Positions 42,573-55,800 of a stretch of DNA of 64,000 nt are shown piece after piece; the stretch's first letter is position 1, and each line of letters opens with the position of its first letter. The stretch comes from Lumbricus rubellus. Taxonomy: Eukaryota > Annelida > Clitellata > Crassiclitellata > Lumbricidae. The DNA lies in NCBI GenBank assembly GCA_945859605.1, contig OX243822.1:11637127-11701126 (forward strand). The letters are read 5' to 3'. A program made the position numbers and the translations under genes. The notes under the pieces were generated by a model that had not been told where the DNA came from, ran no database searches, and was given only the letters and a program-made list of their open reading frames with translations.

Positions 42573-45500
42573 GCGCACTGCAACTGATCCAACGTATTAT
42601 AAGTCCGTACTAACACTATTTTATGGCAAGATCGTCATAGACGATCGCCATACCAAACTGAGGTTTTTGTGCCCACAAAAACGCACTTCACTAAGACGAT
42701 CGCCGAATACGAACCCCGAGTGTCTATATACTGTAACAGCAAAAACACGGCTTAAACCCAGACATGCTTCAAAACTGCTCTAATCTAAAACTCGATATGA
42801 AATTCTACCACACCTTCGCAAATATAATTTTTCATGCCTTTGCGTAAGAATAAAATACAGTTAGCACGAGTTTTCAGCTGTTATTTTCGGTCTCCTTGTC
42901 ACCGACATACCATCGCAAGGTCACGTGACGACAACACATCAGAAATGATGCCTCACTTTGAAATGCACGACAAACTAGACCAAGCCTCTACATAAAATGT
43001 GATATAATAGAAAAATAATAATTCTTGAGTGCAATAATATGCCAGTTATGAAAAATTTACCCCTACATGTCCATGTTAAATAAACCATTTTCGCTTCATC
43101 ATTTCAGGTGTGGATTTGAGAATAAAAGATTTGAAATTATATAGAGTACATACTTACTTACCGTTAATAGATCAAGCTAAACCTTGGGGCAAAGTAGTCT
43201 CGACATCAAAAGAAGACCGAAAAATCGATAGCATCGATAGCTCTGTTCACGTTAAGAATCGCCAAAGGGAAGATCGACGGACACCTTATTTTCAGACATT
43301 CTTTCATTCATTCATTTCAAGAATTTCTATAGAGCCCTTCTAGAAGACCACTCAGAGGCTCTCCCAGTCCAGCCATGGTGTTTTGAAGCTTTCCTTGACC
43401 CCCTCGAGAAGAGTGTTTTCAGAAATTGCTTTCACAATTTTGGTAAATAGCCAAATGAGAACTTAGATGAAAAATTGTCTCAAAAGGAATATTGGGCAAG
43501 CAGTTTCTAGGCTTCAAGAACCTCGTAAAAGAGACGAAGTAATGCTGCCCGTTGTAGGCCTATCTTGTTCGCAGCATTAACATGTTCATTATAATAATTC
43601 GTTGAAAGAAAAGCCATGGGACAAGCAAGCTAGGCTGTTATTAGTATTCTTTCCATCCAGTCTGGGCTTAATCCCTCTTTGGCAAGGGGTCAGCCAATCG
43701 GATTCTTCTCTTCCATAGTTTGTCCGTCTCCAGCATCTCCCTTCTTCATCTTGAGCAGCTTTAGGTCTTGTTGTAACTTGCAACTTCGGCTATTATTTGT
43801 CTGGCAGCTGCATTTAGAAAAGACTGGTGGACGAGAGATGAATTTAGTGTCCAATTGAGCACTCATGGGCGCCAGCACACATTATGGACAAGGAGTGTCA
43901 CTTGCCCGCCACCCCTCGAAAATTTACACCTATTTTTAAACTATTACATTGTTGGTTTGAATTGTTAAAATTGTACTAAAGCACTAATACTAACAAGACA
44001 CTGAATGAAATTGAGAAATTTAGTTGTAGAAATCTGTGAAAAATACCCATGTTCTTTATTTCCTGATATGCATTTTTCAAGATTTGCCCAAAAAATTAAA
44101 ATTATCATTTTTTGCCTCCTCCTGCAAATGAATGTCTGCACCCATGTCAGTGCTATGCGTTCTGGACCTTACTAAGTATGGCAGTGCATTTTATCTTCAC
44201 AAACACTCCTTAAAAATTTCTTCCTGAATTGATTCCCATTGGAAATATAGCAACATATAACAGTGTATGTAACCTATTATTAAACACAAAATCCGCTAAT
44301 GAACCCCTGAACTTTCTTGCAACACCTTCTGAAGTGTTAAAGCTGCATCAAAACCTAATTTTCTTCTCAAGGCACTCACACTGGGAGTGCTACTGAATGG
44401 CTACTGCTGCAAGTGACACCATTCGAGTTACAAATTACATTACATGATTAGGTACTCAGACAAAACATCATTGAGGCAAGTATAAGCAAGTTCATTTTCA
44501 ACTTCAGATTCAGAGTCCAGCAGGTGAACCCAGATGGCTAACATAAAGATGCAGATAGTCAGGTTTAGTCCTGGCAATTTGTTCATTTACATGTAAGGGC
44601 TTCAATTAATTCAGTCAATTTCAATGGCCAATGCTTTCCCCAAGTGGTTTCTTGAGCCAGGACTGCCTGTAAACAAGGAACATGTATGCTACAGACAAAC
44701 GAAATAAGACTCACATTAACTCTGCAAATTAGTTTACCTCTTTGAGTCTGTTGAAAGCCACGTTAAGTTTTCACAGTGTACGTATATGTCAAAATATTGG
44801 GTCAGAATAGGTTATATTCTAATCAATGTACATTCCACATTCTACTTCATGGCTTAAAATTATTAATCAATTATTATTTATCTGTCATTTATAATGCGCC
44901 TAAACAAAAAGAATCTTGCACGAAAGCGTGTAACAGGAATGTCTACTCATAATGTCATAACTCCTAAACAAATATAAAAATAAATAAATGTAATAAAATG
45001 CTGTCCAGACTCCAAGGGGTCAGAAATTGGTCAGTCCTCATTTATGGCAGCTGGACTGTTAGGCAGGTTGCTAGTTCGGCTACACTTATCATGGAAATAT
45101 ATAATTAAATTTAACAAAATGTCCGATCAGATTATGCACTGAGATTTTAGAACAAAAAGACCAAGGAGTTTTCTCTCTAAGCTGTGTGCCCAGGTGTATT
45201 TACGGTGTACAACAGATCCAAACTTCTTCCAAAACTTGGATTAAAACAGATTCATCAACAGATGCATCTTCAATTATATTTAGCTATTTGTGACTTTAAA
45301 ATCTGCTGTTAACTGTCACAGACTATTTTTGTAAAACGCATGCAATCGTTTTATTCAATGCAATGCATGTGTGCTTGTCAGATGCAAATAAAGCTACTCA
45401 CTTACTTACTCACCTAAAACTGTCCTCAGACATCCAAACAATTAAGACGTTTACCATGAGATTGTAAGCCCCTCTCTCCCCCCATGAAGCAAGAAGTTTC

Positions 45501-46178
45501 ATGCAATAACATAATCACACTATAGGCAAAGTATTCTCAAAACTGGAACAAAAAAATTATTTGATATCTCGTCTCCCTTGCTCCATTTCTGATAAATGGC
45601 ATTATATCAATGCTACAATTGCCAGTCATCTGCAACTAAAGCTGGTCATTTCCTCATTCACTTTAATGCCACTCTGAACTTGAGTACTGCAATCTATGTG
45701 GGCATCCTATGATCCTTTGGGTAGTTTGAACGCATGCAGCCACTAAAGTCGTTGAGGGCATTAACATTTGTTTATTACGTACATTATAAGCATCGTGTAC
45801 TCTACTGGCAGCCTATTTCATATGCATTGCATATAAAGTTTTAGTACAGATCTGGAAGTGCCAGCTGTGGAATGTAGTACAGTGACTAAAAATTTATCAT
45901 TTTCGAGAGTGACACATGTATGCACATTTCTCAAATTTCTATGCTCTTGCATTTAATTTTTCTTACATCACAAGGGTTAAAATAAAATTGTCAACACCAT
46001 TTCACAGTTAAAGTGAAATAATTGTAATCACCTCTCGGAGCAACAGTACTGACATGCAATTACAATACGTAATATTTGACCACGTTTGATTCTGCAATAA
46101 GATCCACACGGTGGGCATTGGGGGAGTAAACTGGTTTAAACTGTATCTTTACAGTTTAGTAAAAGAGTTGAATGACTG
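42573..46178. other. intergenic region, no recognised gene
   Basis: The stretch next to 42572 is a likely promoter/5'UTR of the DYRK2-like gene. Further on lie an L2-like tail (about 43305-43400, minus) and a damaged MITE (43865-44146; CATGGGCGCC and TGCACCCATG ends, no clean TSD). One TAGGCCTA is at 43555. The rest is AT-rich with no coding signature. Confidence 0.5.
43865..44146. mobile_element. probable hAT MITE, degenerate
   Basis: Ends CATGGGCGCC.. and ..TGCACCCATG resemble the MITE at 25925-26238. Flanking octamers do not match convincingly. Confidence 0.5.
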
Positions 46179-46631
46179 TCATTCATTGCTAACTAGTGGC
46201 GATACTGTATCCATGTTCAAGTTCCTTTTCATCTGGGCAACGACGTCGTCCATCTTCTTCTTTCGCATTAGTTTCTTCTCTGCTTCACTTATTTTCGGCG
46301 CCTTCTGCTTGCGGGGCGCAGGTTTACTCCGTTTCATGGTTCCAAGTTCGGTCTCAATAGCTTGACTAACGTCCACGTCATCGGGAATGTGTACATATCG
46401 GATATTTTTGCCGTGGATGTACTGGAGATCATTGGATGCTAGCTGGCGTCCGTCGGGTGTGGTAAACGTAGCCCCGGACAATGTGATGTTCATACGCGAG
46501 TTCACGTCTCTGATCGTACCCCGTACACAGTTCTCGTTACGCAGCTCCACGGTAGTCTCACGGCCCACAAGCGCTTTCAGTAAACAAATCAGCGTGTTTG
46601 CTGTCTTCGACTTTTCAACTGCGGACGCCAT
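46179..46631 (-). CDS. LSM10: U7 snRNP Sm-like protein LSm10
   Basis: 150 residues in one exon, starting at a good ATG (context ACGATGG). The Sm fold is visible. Sm1 runs from NTLICLLKALVGRETTVELR through MNITLSGATF; Sm2 is IHGKNIRYVHIPDDVD, where the IRYVHIPDD stretch is characteristic of LSm10. In animals LSm10 with LSm11 replaces SmD1/SmD2 in the U7 snRNP that cleaves replication-dependent histone pre-mRNAs. It is somewhat longer than the ~123-residue human protein because of a lysine-rich C-terminal extension (~110-150). I judge the assignment secure; interaction with U7 RNA is from family knowledge. Confidence 0.93.
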   Translation of the reverse strand: MASAVEKSKTANTLICLLKALVGRETTVELRNENCVRGTIRDVNSRMNITLSGATFTTPDGRQLASNDLQYIHGKNIRYVHIPDDVDVSQAIETELGTMKRSKPAPRKQKAPKISEAEKKLMRKKKMDDVVAQMKRNLNMDTVSPLVSNE

Positions 46632-48689
46632 CGTAGAAATACGGCTAATTTTTATTTTGCTTAATTGACGATTCTCAAATAATGTTCCAAATTATATTTC
46701 TCGTGTATCCCAATTTTTGCAATAAACCGCCATCATTCTACACCGGAAGTTTACATCTAACCATTGATATCTGCTACAGAAGCGATTCGTATTTTTACAA
46801 TCCACGGAATCATAAGTAAGTACGTAGGCCTGTATTCTTTAATGCAACTAGCTGCGAAACAGCAGCATGGCACTTCGTAATCGATCTCGAGATTACAACA
46901 GTATAAATTACTAATCAATCAATCAATTAATTAATTATACTGTGAGATTACTGCAACAATAAAACAATGACAATAATCTTCGGTTAATTTCAAACTTAGA
47001 CAACGCAGAATGATTACAACTCATAGTAAGAACACACGGATTGTGTATAAATTGTCCTTGGTATGAACACTTGAACAGATGATCACAAGTTAATACAGCC
47101 TATTATAAAGGAGTCGAATTTAAACAGTCGACCCCCCGCCTTCCCCAATGGAACGCTCATCACATTCTACTAATTTTACCATCGCCATCTGCCGAATCGA
47201 AAGGCTAAGTAGACCGTAGCATGATGTAGGAATTAAAGAGGTTGTGCCAAGCGATCCTCTTCCGTAAGCCAGGGATTGAAAAGGAAGAGGACGAACTCGA
47301 CGAAGCGGGTGAAGGCGAGGACGAGATTATGATGGTGGTGGTGACGACGACGACGACGACGACGATGACGATGATGATGGCGGTCCTAATTTTACCTTAT
47401 TCCAATAGGCCTATCCCTAATAATGTACTGCCGACTGCAGTGAGTTCATTCGAATGTAGGATAGGCCTATAGGCCAACATTGTGGAAATTAACTAAGTAA
47501 CTAATTAACTGGATGTTGACTCTGCTGTGTAAGTAGTAACAACGGGTAATTATTGAACCACATGTTGAGGCTCTTGTTTTCGAAAGCAACGTGTTTGGAA
47601 AATTTTGTTGCGACTTACGAAGAATTTTTACAGGAAGGAGAATAATCTGTCAATATTCTCCGATCACTTTAGTGTTATAAACTTTATCGGATATTTCGTC
47701 AGTTTACTTTGGGTCCTCAAAATTCGTACTAAGCTGAACTTATCTGCTTTTGGTAAGCGCGTGCAGCCACAATGGCTCCCCTATAATAGGTCTGCTATAT
47801 AGTTTCAGGCCGTGTTTAGACGCTCTAACGGTCTAGTAGACGATAATACTTATTGTGCTGAATACTGATAAAGCCTGATATGACTGATTCGGTTAAGTGG
47901 GTTGCACAGTTTCTAAAACTACGATGGATTTTATTTGGGGCAGTGTGTTAATACAGCGTACACTAACGTATTAGCTGTCCGTGCTGAAGTCACTCGCTGT
48001 GGCCTAACTCCATTTGCAAGTCACTTATGGTATCAGCGTAGAGCTATGCAGCCTAGGCCTACTTGTTTCTAAGTCAGACGACTGATTATTTTTTTGCTCT
48101 TTTTTCGTATCAGAAGACTGAGAGCTTTCTTCAGTTAGGCTACACCTGGCCAGTCATGTTCAATAGTTTTTTCAGTTGTCAGCTGTCACCATGAAATGGA
48201 TAAGACAATGGATGTTTCCGTTTTTTCAGAGCCTACATATGATATACTTATATGGACTCCTCTATAGATCTCTTTATCTCACTATAAAGTGTAGTGCACC
48301 CGTACCTACATGGATAACTGGGCCATATTAGTTTTGTTTTAGCAAAGTCACTTAAATGTGTTATCAGTTGCACTACTTAATATCTAACTAGCGGGCTAGA
48401 AGCAAGGAACTTACTAAGCTTGGCCTTGTCACTACTAATTAGCCTTTGAGTATTACAAGCATGTTTCTGGCAGCTTTGGTTGGTGCTGACTGCAAAAAAA
48501 TTTTTACCTTAAAGAATGTACTTCAACATCATATATGGAGTTTTATTAGTACGTTAAATTCATTTTGTAACACAGTTTCCATTCAACCTTCAATCATTAT
48601 CTGGAGAAAAGAAAACTGAACAAAAGCAAATAATTTTTAATAACCATTTTTTATGTTCTAAATTTTTTGTTTAAAAAATCATCATTGGA

Positions 48690-48900
48690 ACAAGTAGATG
48701 GTTGAATGGTAAAACCTGGCATGAAGATCAGACGGAGGTGGTTTCGATACTGGCTAACTCCATGGATAAGGTTGCCTTAGCCTTCCACTCTCAAGGGTCT
48801 ACTGTAAAATGAGATTAGGGCGATACAATTGCCTTGCTGGTTGCCATGCAGTTAAATTCCACTCCTGTAAAACTTGTTATCATCATTCTGTCTAAGGTGG
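48690..48900 (+). mobile_element. tRNA-derived SINE (third family), copy 1
   Basis: A-box-like TGGTTGAATGG and B-box-like GTGGTTTCGATAC, with TGGCATGAAGATCAGACGGA between them. The same arrangement recurs at 56500-56690 (TGGCATGGGGATCAGCAGAG). Confidence 0.55.
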
Positions 48901-49387
48901 GGCTCACACCAGTATACTCTCTGTATTACAAGGCAATCAGTTACAGTGTCCTGGTTACCCGTGCACATGACATTATAAAATTATGGTAGTTAGAGTTCCA
49001 TCAGGCTCAGGTCTCGGTTGGGCTGCCACACATGATTCAGATTCGTTTATATACTTTTTATATCCTTTACGCTGCTCAAATAAGCCATGCAGTTTTGCTT
49101 GTGGATGCTGTTTATTATACATACATGTATATGATATATTTATTGCCAAGCTTTTTCAATGTCAGCTTTCCTTCGCTGAGTCTGACTCCTGTGCACAGCC
49201 CGGACAGTGGACACTTGATAAGGAGTTGACCTTTCTGCACTTTTGAAGACAGCATGGACAGTGAAACTGCAGCAACTTTAAGAAGAAGCTTGAAAGGAAG
49301 GATATTGAGCATTATCTGTTGACTTGCAGTGGGTTTTAATCAGGGCTTAAAGTGTGACTGGACGGTCATGAACGGCGTCTAGACACT

Positions 49388-49492
49388 TATTGAGTGAAGG
49401 ACTTGCTCAAGGTCCCAACGAGGCGGCTTGAGGTGGATTCGAACCTGGAATCCTCCGGCTGCAAGGCAACAAACGTTCCCAACTAACCACCG
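49388..49492 (-). mobile_element. SINE-1 fragment
   Basis: Head and middle on the minus strand (B box GGTTCGAATCC, GAGCAAGTCCTTCACTC). The tail is missing. Confidence 0.75.
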
Positions 49493-49657
49493 AAGGTGGC
49501 TGTATATATAAATTGAAGAAATAAATACGTGTACACAAGCGTATTGGCTTTTTTGCTTTCCGAAAACTTGTGTCAATTACATGAATAATTAATTATAAAG
49601 TGTAGTTGATGCTGCATTTGTGTAGGTCATATTCCGCTGCACTGAGATCGACAAAAT

Positions 49658-49891
49658 ATGGTTAAAGAAAACTTCTCGTTGGACCACAGTCTGCCTGCTG
49701 ACTCCAACGGAACCACGAATGGCTTCAAGCCGAAGTTCTCAAGGATCGACGCTGATGCTCTTGAGAAAAACAGCAACAATTCATCCACGATGGGGAATGG
49801 CAAAGTTGATGGTGGAAATGATCCGGAAGTCGTGGTCAAGAAGGGGAAAAAGAAGAAGGAGGTTAAAGCAATGGTTGGAGTCTTTGAAGTG
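49658..49891 (+). CDS. ABCB1: ABCB exon 1 (coding)
   Basis: 78 codons from ATG (context AAAATATGG) to [11 protein letters not shown]. It aligns with the cytosolic N-terminus before TM1. Donor GTTAGT, phase 0. The Lys-rich [11 protein letters not shown] precedes it. Confidence 0.85.
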
Positions 49892-52800
49892 GTTAGTGTC
49901 ATTATTAAGAAGCCCTGTTCGCTTTGGGGAATATTGAAGAGCCGTACTTTATGGTTTTCTACTTATACTTAGTACTTTGTCCTTCTTTAGGGATATTGTC
50001 GACGTACTTTTATGATTTTATTATTACTTAGTACATAGTCCTTCTTATGCAGGTCAGCACATCATGCCACGCACTTTACCCACTCCTCTCTGTCCATCGC
50101 CAATTCCTCTGCCTCCTACCATGACATCTCCAGTCCAGACATCTTAAGTCTTTTTTGATAGTGTCTTGCCAGTTCTTTCGTGGTCTTCCTCTCTGTATTT
50201 CATCTTTCAAGAGACTTCTATATTAAAGATTATTATTATGATGATGATGATATGAAAAACAACAATAATATTATTATTAATAATAAAAATAATAATAATT
50301 ATAACCATTCCAGTGGCTCAATTTTCTGTCTCTGGGCAATTATTTTGTCACCTTATGGATCATGTCTATATACCTTGGGTAAATAGTAATGATGATAATA
50401 ATGTCATTTCGTTCTGGACATTCATCAGCCACTTACTGTACTGTCTTCTTTATTGCGATGTATGGTAATAATGATAATAATAATAATATTAATAATATTT
50501 TAATAGTAATTAGTAATAATAATAATAATTATTTAATAATAATAATAATAATAATAATTAGAACAACAACAACAATAATAAAGGTACTTTCTCTTCATAG
50601 TTATAATGATGATGATTATGATGATAATTATAATAATGACAGTTCCAAGCCTTGACAAGCGTTGCTATATTGTACATCAGGGGTGTCAAACCTTTTTTAG
50701 TGGCGGGCCAGTGTGAACATCTTCCAACAAGTGGCGGGCCAGGGTGTCGAAGCTCATGAGCAAAATTAGGTAGTGATCTGAGAGGGAGCTCCGGCTTGGT
50801 CAGCCAATTCCCAGAACATTTTAAATAATAGAAGTGTTTCGTAACTTTAATAATTTTTTTAACAGATAACCAACCGGAAACCATATAGATGGGGCCTATA
50901 CAGTCTACACAGAGCTGCACGTCTGAGAATATTAAATTTTTAGTGACGTCAGTAAGAAAAAACCTCATTGAAGGCCTATTTGGCGCTGACTGTAGGCCTA
51001 TAGACCTATAATATAAAATTTTGAACTTTTATTCTCTAATTTTGTAATCTTTAGGGAAGGCTCCGCGGGCCAGAAAAAATTCGTCGGCGGGCCAGAAATG
51101 GCCCGCGGGTCAGCTCTTTGACACCTCTGTTGTACATAGTAGCATCTCTAGCATGTATTAACGGTGCAGCATAAAACGATAGCTCACGTGGATGTTTTCC
51201 TGGATTTTGTTTTCAGTTTCGCTTCGCACACGCGAAGGAACGCATTCTGATGGTCATCGGCACAATCTGCGCCATCGCCCATGGTGCCTCAATGCCGCTT
51301 ATGATTATCATCTTTGGCAACATGTCCGATTCCTTCATCAATAATGACAAGATGAACAGCTATCTTGATGAAGTCATGCCAAGGATCACTGCCGTCATTC
51401 CAAACATCACGAAACAAGCGATAATGGATGACCCCGCAACACACATGTGAGCCTCACAGTCAGACTTTGCTGGTTGCAGTAATGTTTCGTGAAGCAATCA
51501 GTGCAGTCAGCATAATATGTATGCATGCGTGTATGCATGTATTTATGTATGCATGCATGTATTATGTATGTATGCATGCATGTATCTAGGTATGTATGCA
51601 TGCATTCATGTATGTATGTATGTAGGTATGTATGTTTGTATGTATGTGTGTGTGTGTGGTATGTAATATATTTATAATATAAATTCCTACCAGACTAAGG
51701 GCTAAACTAAGGACTTGTTTTTCCTCATTATTCTCTAAACGCATTTCCCCCCAGAGTTTTTCGCGCTGAACAGGACCCCACATTTGTTAATTTGGCCCCA
51801 TCCACATTACTTGCTGAGCACTCTGACAGATCAGACTCCGTGCCCCCGATGTGCAATATGGAGTTGGAAAAAAGTTATTAAGAAAATCATTTTTACATAA
51901 TTTCAGTCGTAACGACAATATGTGCGTTTATCACTCGAGATCTGAGTTGGACGTGAAATGATGTTATTTGGTGATGACATTGTGACAGTGGCTTTCAAGA
52001 CTGTCCCAGTGTCCAGGGGCGGATCCAGGGGGGGCCAATCCGGCCATGGCCCCCCCCCCCATTTAGAAATGCCATGTATCGTGGCCCCCCCCCCCCCATT
52101 TGGTTTCAGCGGCTGCTGAAATGGTATGTTTTTCCCGAAAATTTGGCCAAATGACTAAAAAAAAAAGGCCATCAACTTTTTTGGCGGATGAAATGGTATG
52201 TTTTTCCCGAAAATTTGGCCGGATGACTAAAAAAAAAGGCCATCAACTTTTTGGCGGATGCGAATTTTTGGCCCCAGACCCAAGGTGTCAAGAATTTTTT
52301 GGCCCCCGTCCAAAATTTCTGTATCCGCCCTTGCCAGTGTCCCTGGTACAGGCTGATAGTTATTTAATCTTTTGGGATCATCATTGTCGTCAGTGTTATA
52401 ATTAATTTTATGCTGCACTGACTCTTCAGCTGTATTACAGATTTAAAACTTTGAGAAAAGTTGTTGACTCTAGCAGTTGCATTTAGGTAGCGTTTGATTT
52501 AAGCTAAGTTGTGTTTTTATGCAAATATTTTTTTAAAAAAGTTGTTTACCTTGTACTTCACTAGAAAAGAAGCACATAGCATCTTAATGTCTAAGAACCT
52601 CTGATCGGCTTGACCTCTTTGTTCCCAAAGTCAGGACCGTTGCGGCTCAATCCTATCATTTGCCTGCATAGGTTTCTCCCTATAGAATGGACTTCCCCCA
52701 TCCTTTCGCTCTGTCATCCTCTCTGGCAGTCTTTCATCATCTTTCTCTTGTCTCAAATCCTGCCTTTTCTTTCGGAGTTGCACGTACTGGGAGCGCTTCT

Positions 52801-55800
52801 GAATGGCTCTTTGCTGCAAGAAGCGCTTTACAAATGGTCAGATACAATACAATATTTAATGTCAAATGGCAAAATGTTGGTCATTATAGCACATAGCATC
52901 TTAATGTCAAGCTGTAAAATGTTGGTCATTACAAGTTTAGTGAGAAGCATGTTGGCTTTTACTGTTGTTGTGATTATAAGAAATTCTTTTGTATTTCTGT
53001 CTCTAGAAAATATTTTTATGCTATGAGCTTGGCCGAAATTGCGAGGACAATGGCAAAGCTTGGAGAAGACGGCATCCTTGATGCTATGAAGAACAATGCC
53101 CTCAACTATATCTGTTAGTATAATTAATTATTATAGGAATATGCTTTGATTATTAAGTTAGCGGCATAATGACCTCTGCACACTGCACAGATTCTAATAG
53201 GAGATGATATAGAAATGAGTCTCTAACACAGTAAGCCGGTGCTCAGCTTTTGAGTAGCACTTTAGAAATTTAGAAATACACTACTAGCCTACTCAGGTGC
53301 AATTACTTTTGAAGGATTGTTGGAATTATACTTGGCTGATATATTTGTGTTCTCCCATCCTTAGCTTGTATAATGTGGATGAGGCAGTTTTGTACATCAA
53401 TTTCTTATTTTTATTCTTTCACTATTATATTATGCACCATGTGTCTCGAAGCTTTTGTGGTCAGTTTCGGTCAAGTTGACTAGAGCGTACGTGTAGAACA
53501 GAAATTTTGTGTTTCTTCAGTGTTGGCGCACTCTGGAACCCTATTATAGCACAATGTATTACAAATCAGACATTATAAGTAGAAGTCTCAACATAATATA
53601 ATTATAGAAGAGTGGTACCAGCGGACGTCCGAACCTGCCTCTGGGCAGAGAACTTTAAGTCTAAGACAAAAGGTATACATATATGTGACCTCGGTCGAGA
53701 AAAGGGACCAGTTGCTGCTTTCTATAGATTATCCGGGAAATGGATTTTTACCTTAAACCAGGACTATTGGTTTTTGCGTTTATTTAATGCAATCTCGCTG
53801 CTTTAAACCCTATCTTATGCCACTTAATGCATTACGGCGAAAATATGTGTCTATCGCATCAGGTATAGAGACAGATGGAATTCTTATTTCCGATTTCTCA
53901 CCAAATGATTTTTTAGGTTTTCATAATTACACAAAGGGCATAAACTTTGGCTCAAACGTCCTGACATTTTTACCATAACTTTCTTATGATATCAGCATAT
54001 GGAAACTACATGTATTGATTATTGATAAGTACATCCCTCCAAGAAGTGGTCCCTTCTTTCGGCCAAGGTCACACATATTTATGGCATAGAAATGTTTATT
54101 GTGAACAATGTGTGGTAACGTAATGTAATGTAATGTAAATCTTTGAGAATTTCTCAGCGCCCACAAAAGCCACGTCAGGGAGACCAGCTTATTCACCGTC
54201 GCTATATCAAATCAAGTCGCAATTATAAGGACCGCAATAGCCAGAGCTGCCGTTTCCGTTCCGGTGCCAGGTCAAAATCCGGGGAGGTATTCCTATATCT
54301 ATTGCTTTACAGACTTGGGTGTTGGTGTCATGGTGATTGGCTACATCCAGATGGCCGCCTGGCAGACCTCCGCTCTCATCCAGGGCCAGAAGATCCGAGG
54401 TCTTTTGCTACAGTCGATTCTTCGTCAGGACATCGGATGGTTCGACACGAATGATGTCGGAGAGCTCAACACGCGACTTGTCGAGTAAGTCTAGAAACAG
54501 AATTCACAGACACTTTGTGGCGAGTCGATACTAATAAACTGAACAGACATCAAATTTGAATTTTGTCCTTCATTTCTTTGACTGTCTGTCTGTCTCTCTC
54601 TGTGTGTGTGTCTCTCTCTCTCTCTGTGGACTGTTTCATTGCACCTTAATAGAGTTTAAGTAAGTAAGTAGAATAACTGTCTTGATCTGTGCACACTTCG
54701 CACAAGTGCCTTTCTGGTATTTTAATACCCGGTATATCTTGTGGGAGACTTTATAACAGAGGTTAACAGCCTGTTTTGATACATCTTTCTGTACTGAAGG
54801 TTCTGTGTGTTGCTTGCTAATCATAAAACAATCCAGATTAGAGCTGTAGTTGTAATGGGAGTTTTTGTCGTTGTAGTACTGCTAATTGTAGTAGTAGTTC
54901 GTGCTTTTTGAGACGGAATGCTCCTAGTCCTTTTTACCTACTAGAAATTGTTTTTGTAATAAAAAATTTTAATGAAAAATTTTTTGGTTATCTTAATTTA
55001 ATTTTGTGTGTTTTTAAGTGTTTACTGATATAAAATATTGGGTTCCTACGGTCCACAGAATCCTACGATGATTATTCTGCATTTGTTTGTTCCAGAACTT
55101 TTTCCTAAAAGAAACACTGATTGTAGCAGTGCATTTAGTATAGTATGTGGGGCGCCCTTGTAACGGCATGGCTGTGTTATAGCGCCATAGAAATCGTCAT
55201 TGCTATTACTGGTAGTAGTAATAGTACTTATAGTATCACGGTAAGATACTAGTAGTACTTGATACTAGTATTACTTGGCAGTACTTGACTCTTTTACGAC
55301 TCTACTGTTTGACACTTGTAACATTGTTGGAATATGATCTTATAATTATAGGTCTATTCGTTGCTTAGTATAAGAGATTATTTGATTGCTATAATTTCTT
55401 TCCAAAGATCAGTTGTTTACTGTGCACATCAATTGTTGTTTTAGTGATGTCGATCAGATTGAAGCGGGAATCGGTGACAAGCTGTCAATGTTATTCCAAT
55501 ATTTCTGCGCCTTTATCGCCGGATTCGTCGTTGGTTTTGTATATGGTTGGAAGTTAACACTCGTCATTGTTTCTGTCAGCCCACTGCTGGCACTCTCTGC
55601 TGGGGTCATGGGCAGGGTAGGTGCTGGTAATGTTGCTTTTGTTTGCCCTTGTGTTTGTCTCAATCAGTCAGTGTTTAAGCTAGACGTCTCAGGGGGGGGG
55701 GGGGTGGAAATTCCCCATCCCCAGGAATGAGATTTCCCCAGAAAAAAACCAGAGGTGTGTTTCACTTGTATGTACGTATCATTTGGGGGTTGTGCGTTTG

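Larger units (their letters stand above)
46632..49657. other. intergenic region before the ABC transporter
   Basis: Includes the LSM10 promoter side, a GAC/GAT microsatellite (47340-47375), a tRNA-derived SINE (48690-48900) and a SINE-1 piece (49388-49492). TAGGCCTA motifs lie near 47405, 47462 and 48050. A possible 3' splice site (TTTGTGTAG) at 49625 suggests that the first coding exon of the transporter is preceded by a non-coding exon somewhere in this interval. Confidence 0.5.

Noticed and set aside
43110..43343. 77-codon frame after a possible 3' splice site (TTTCAG)
   Set aside because: No family similarity recognised, no partner exons, and its end runs into an L2-like tail.
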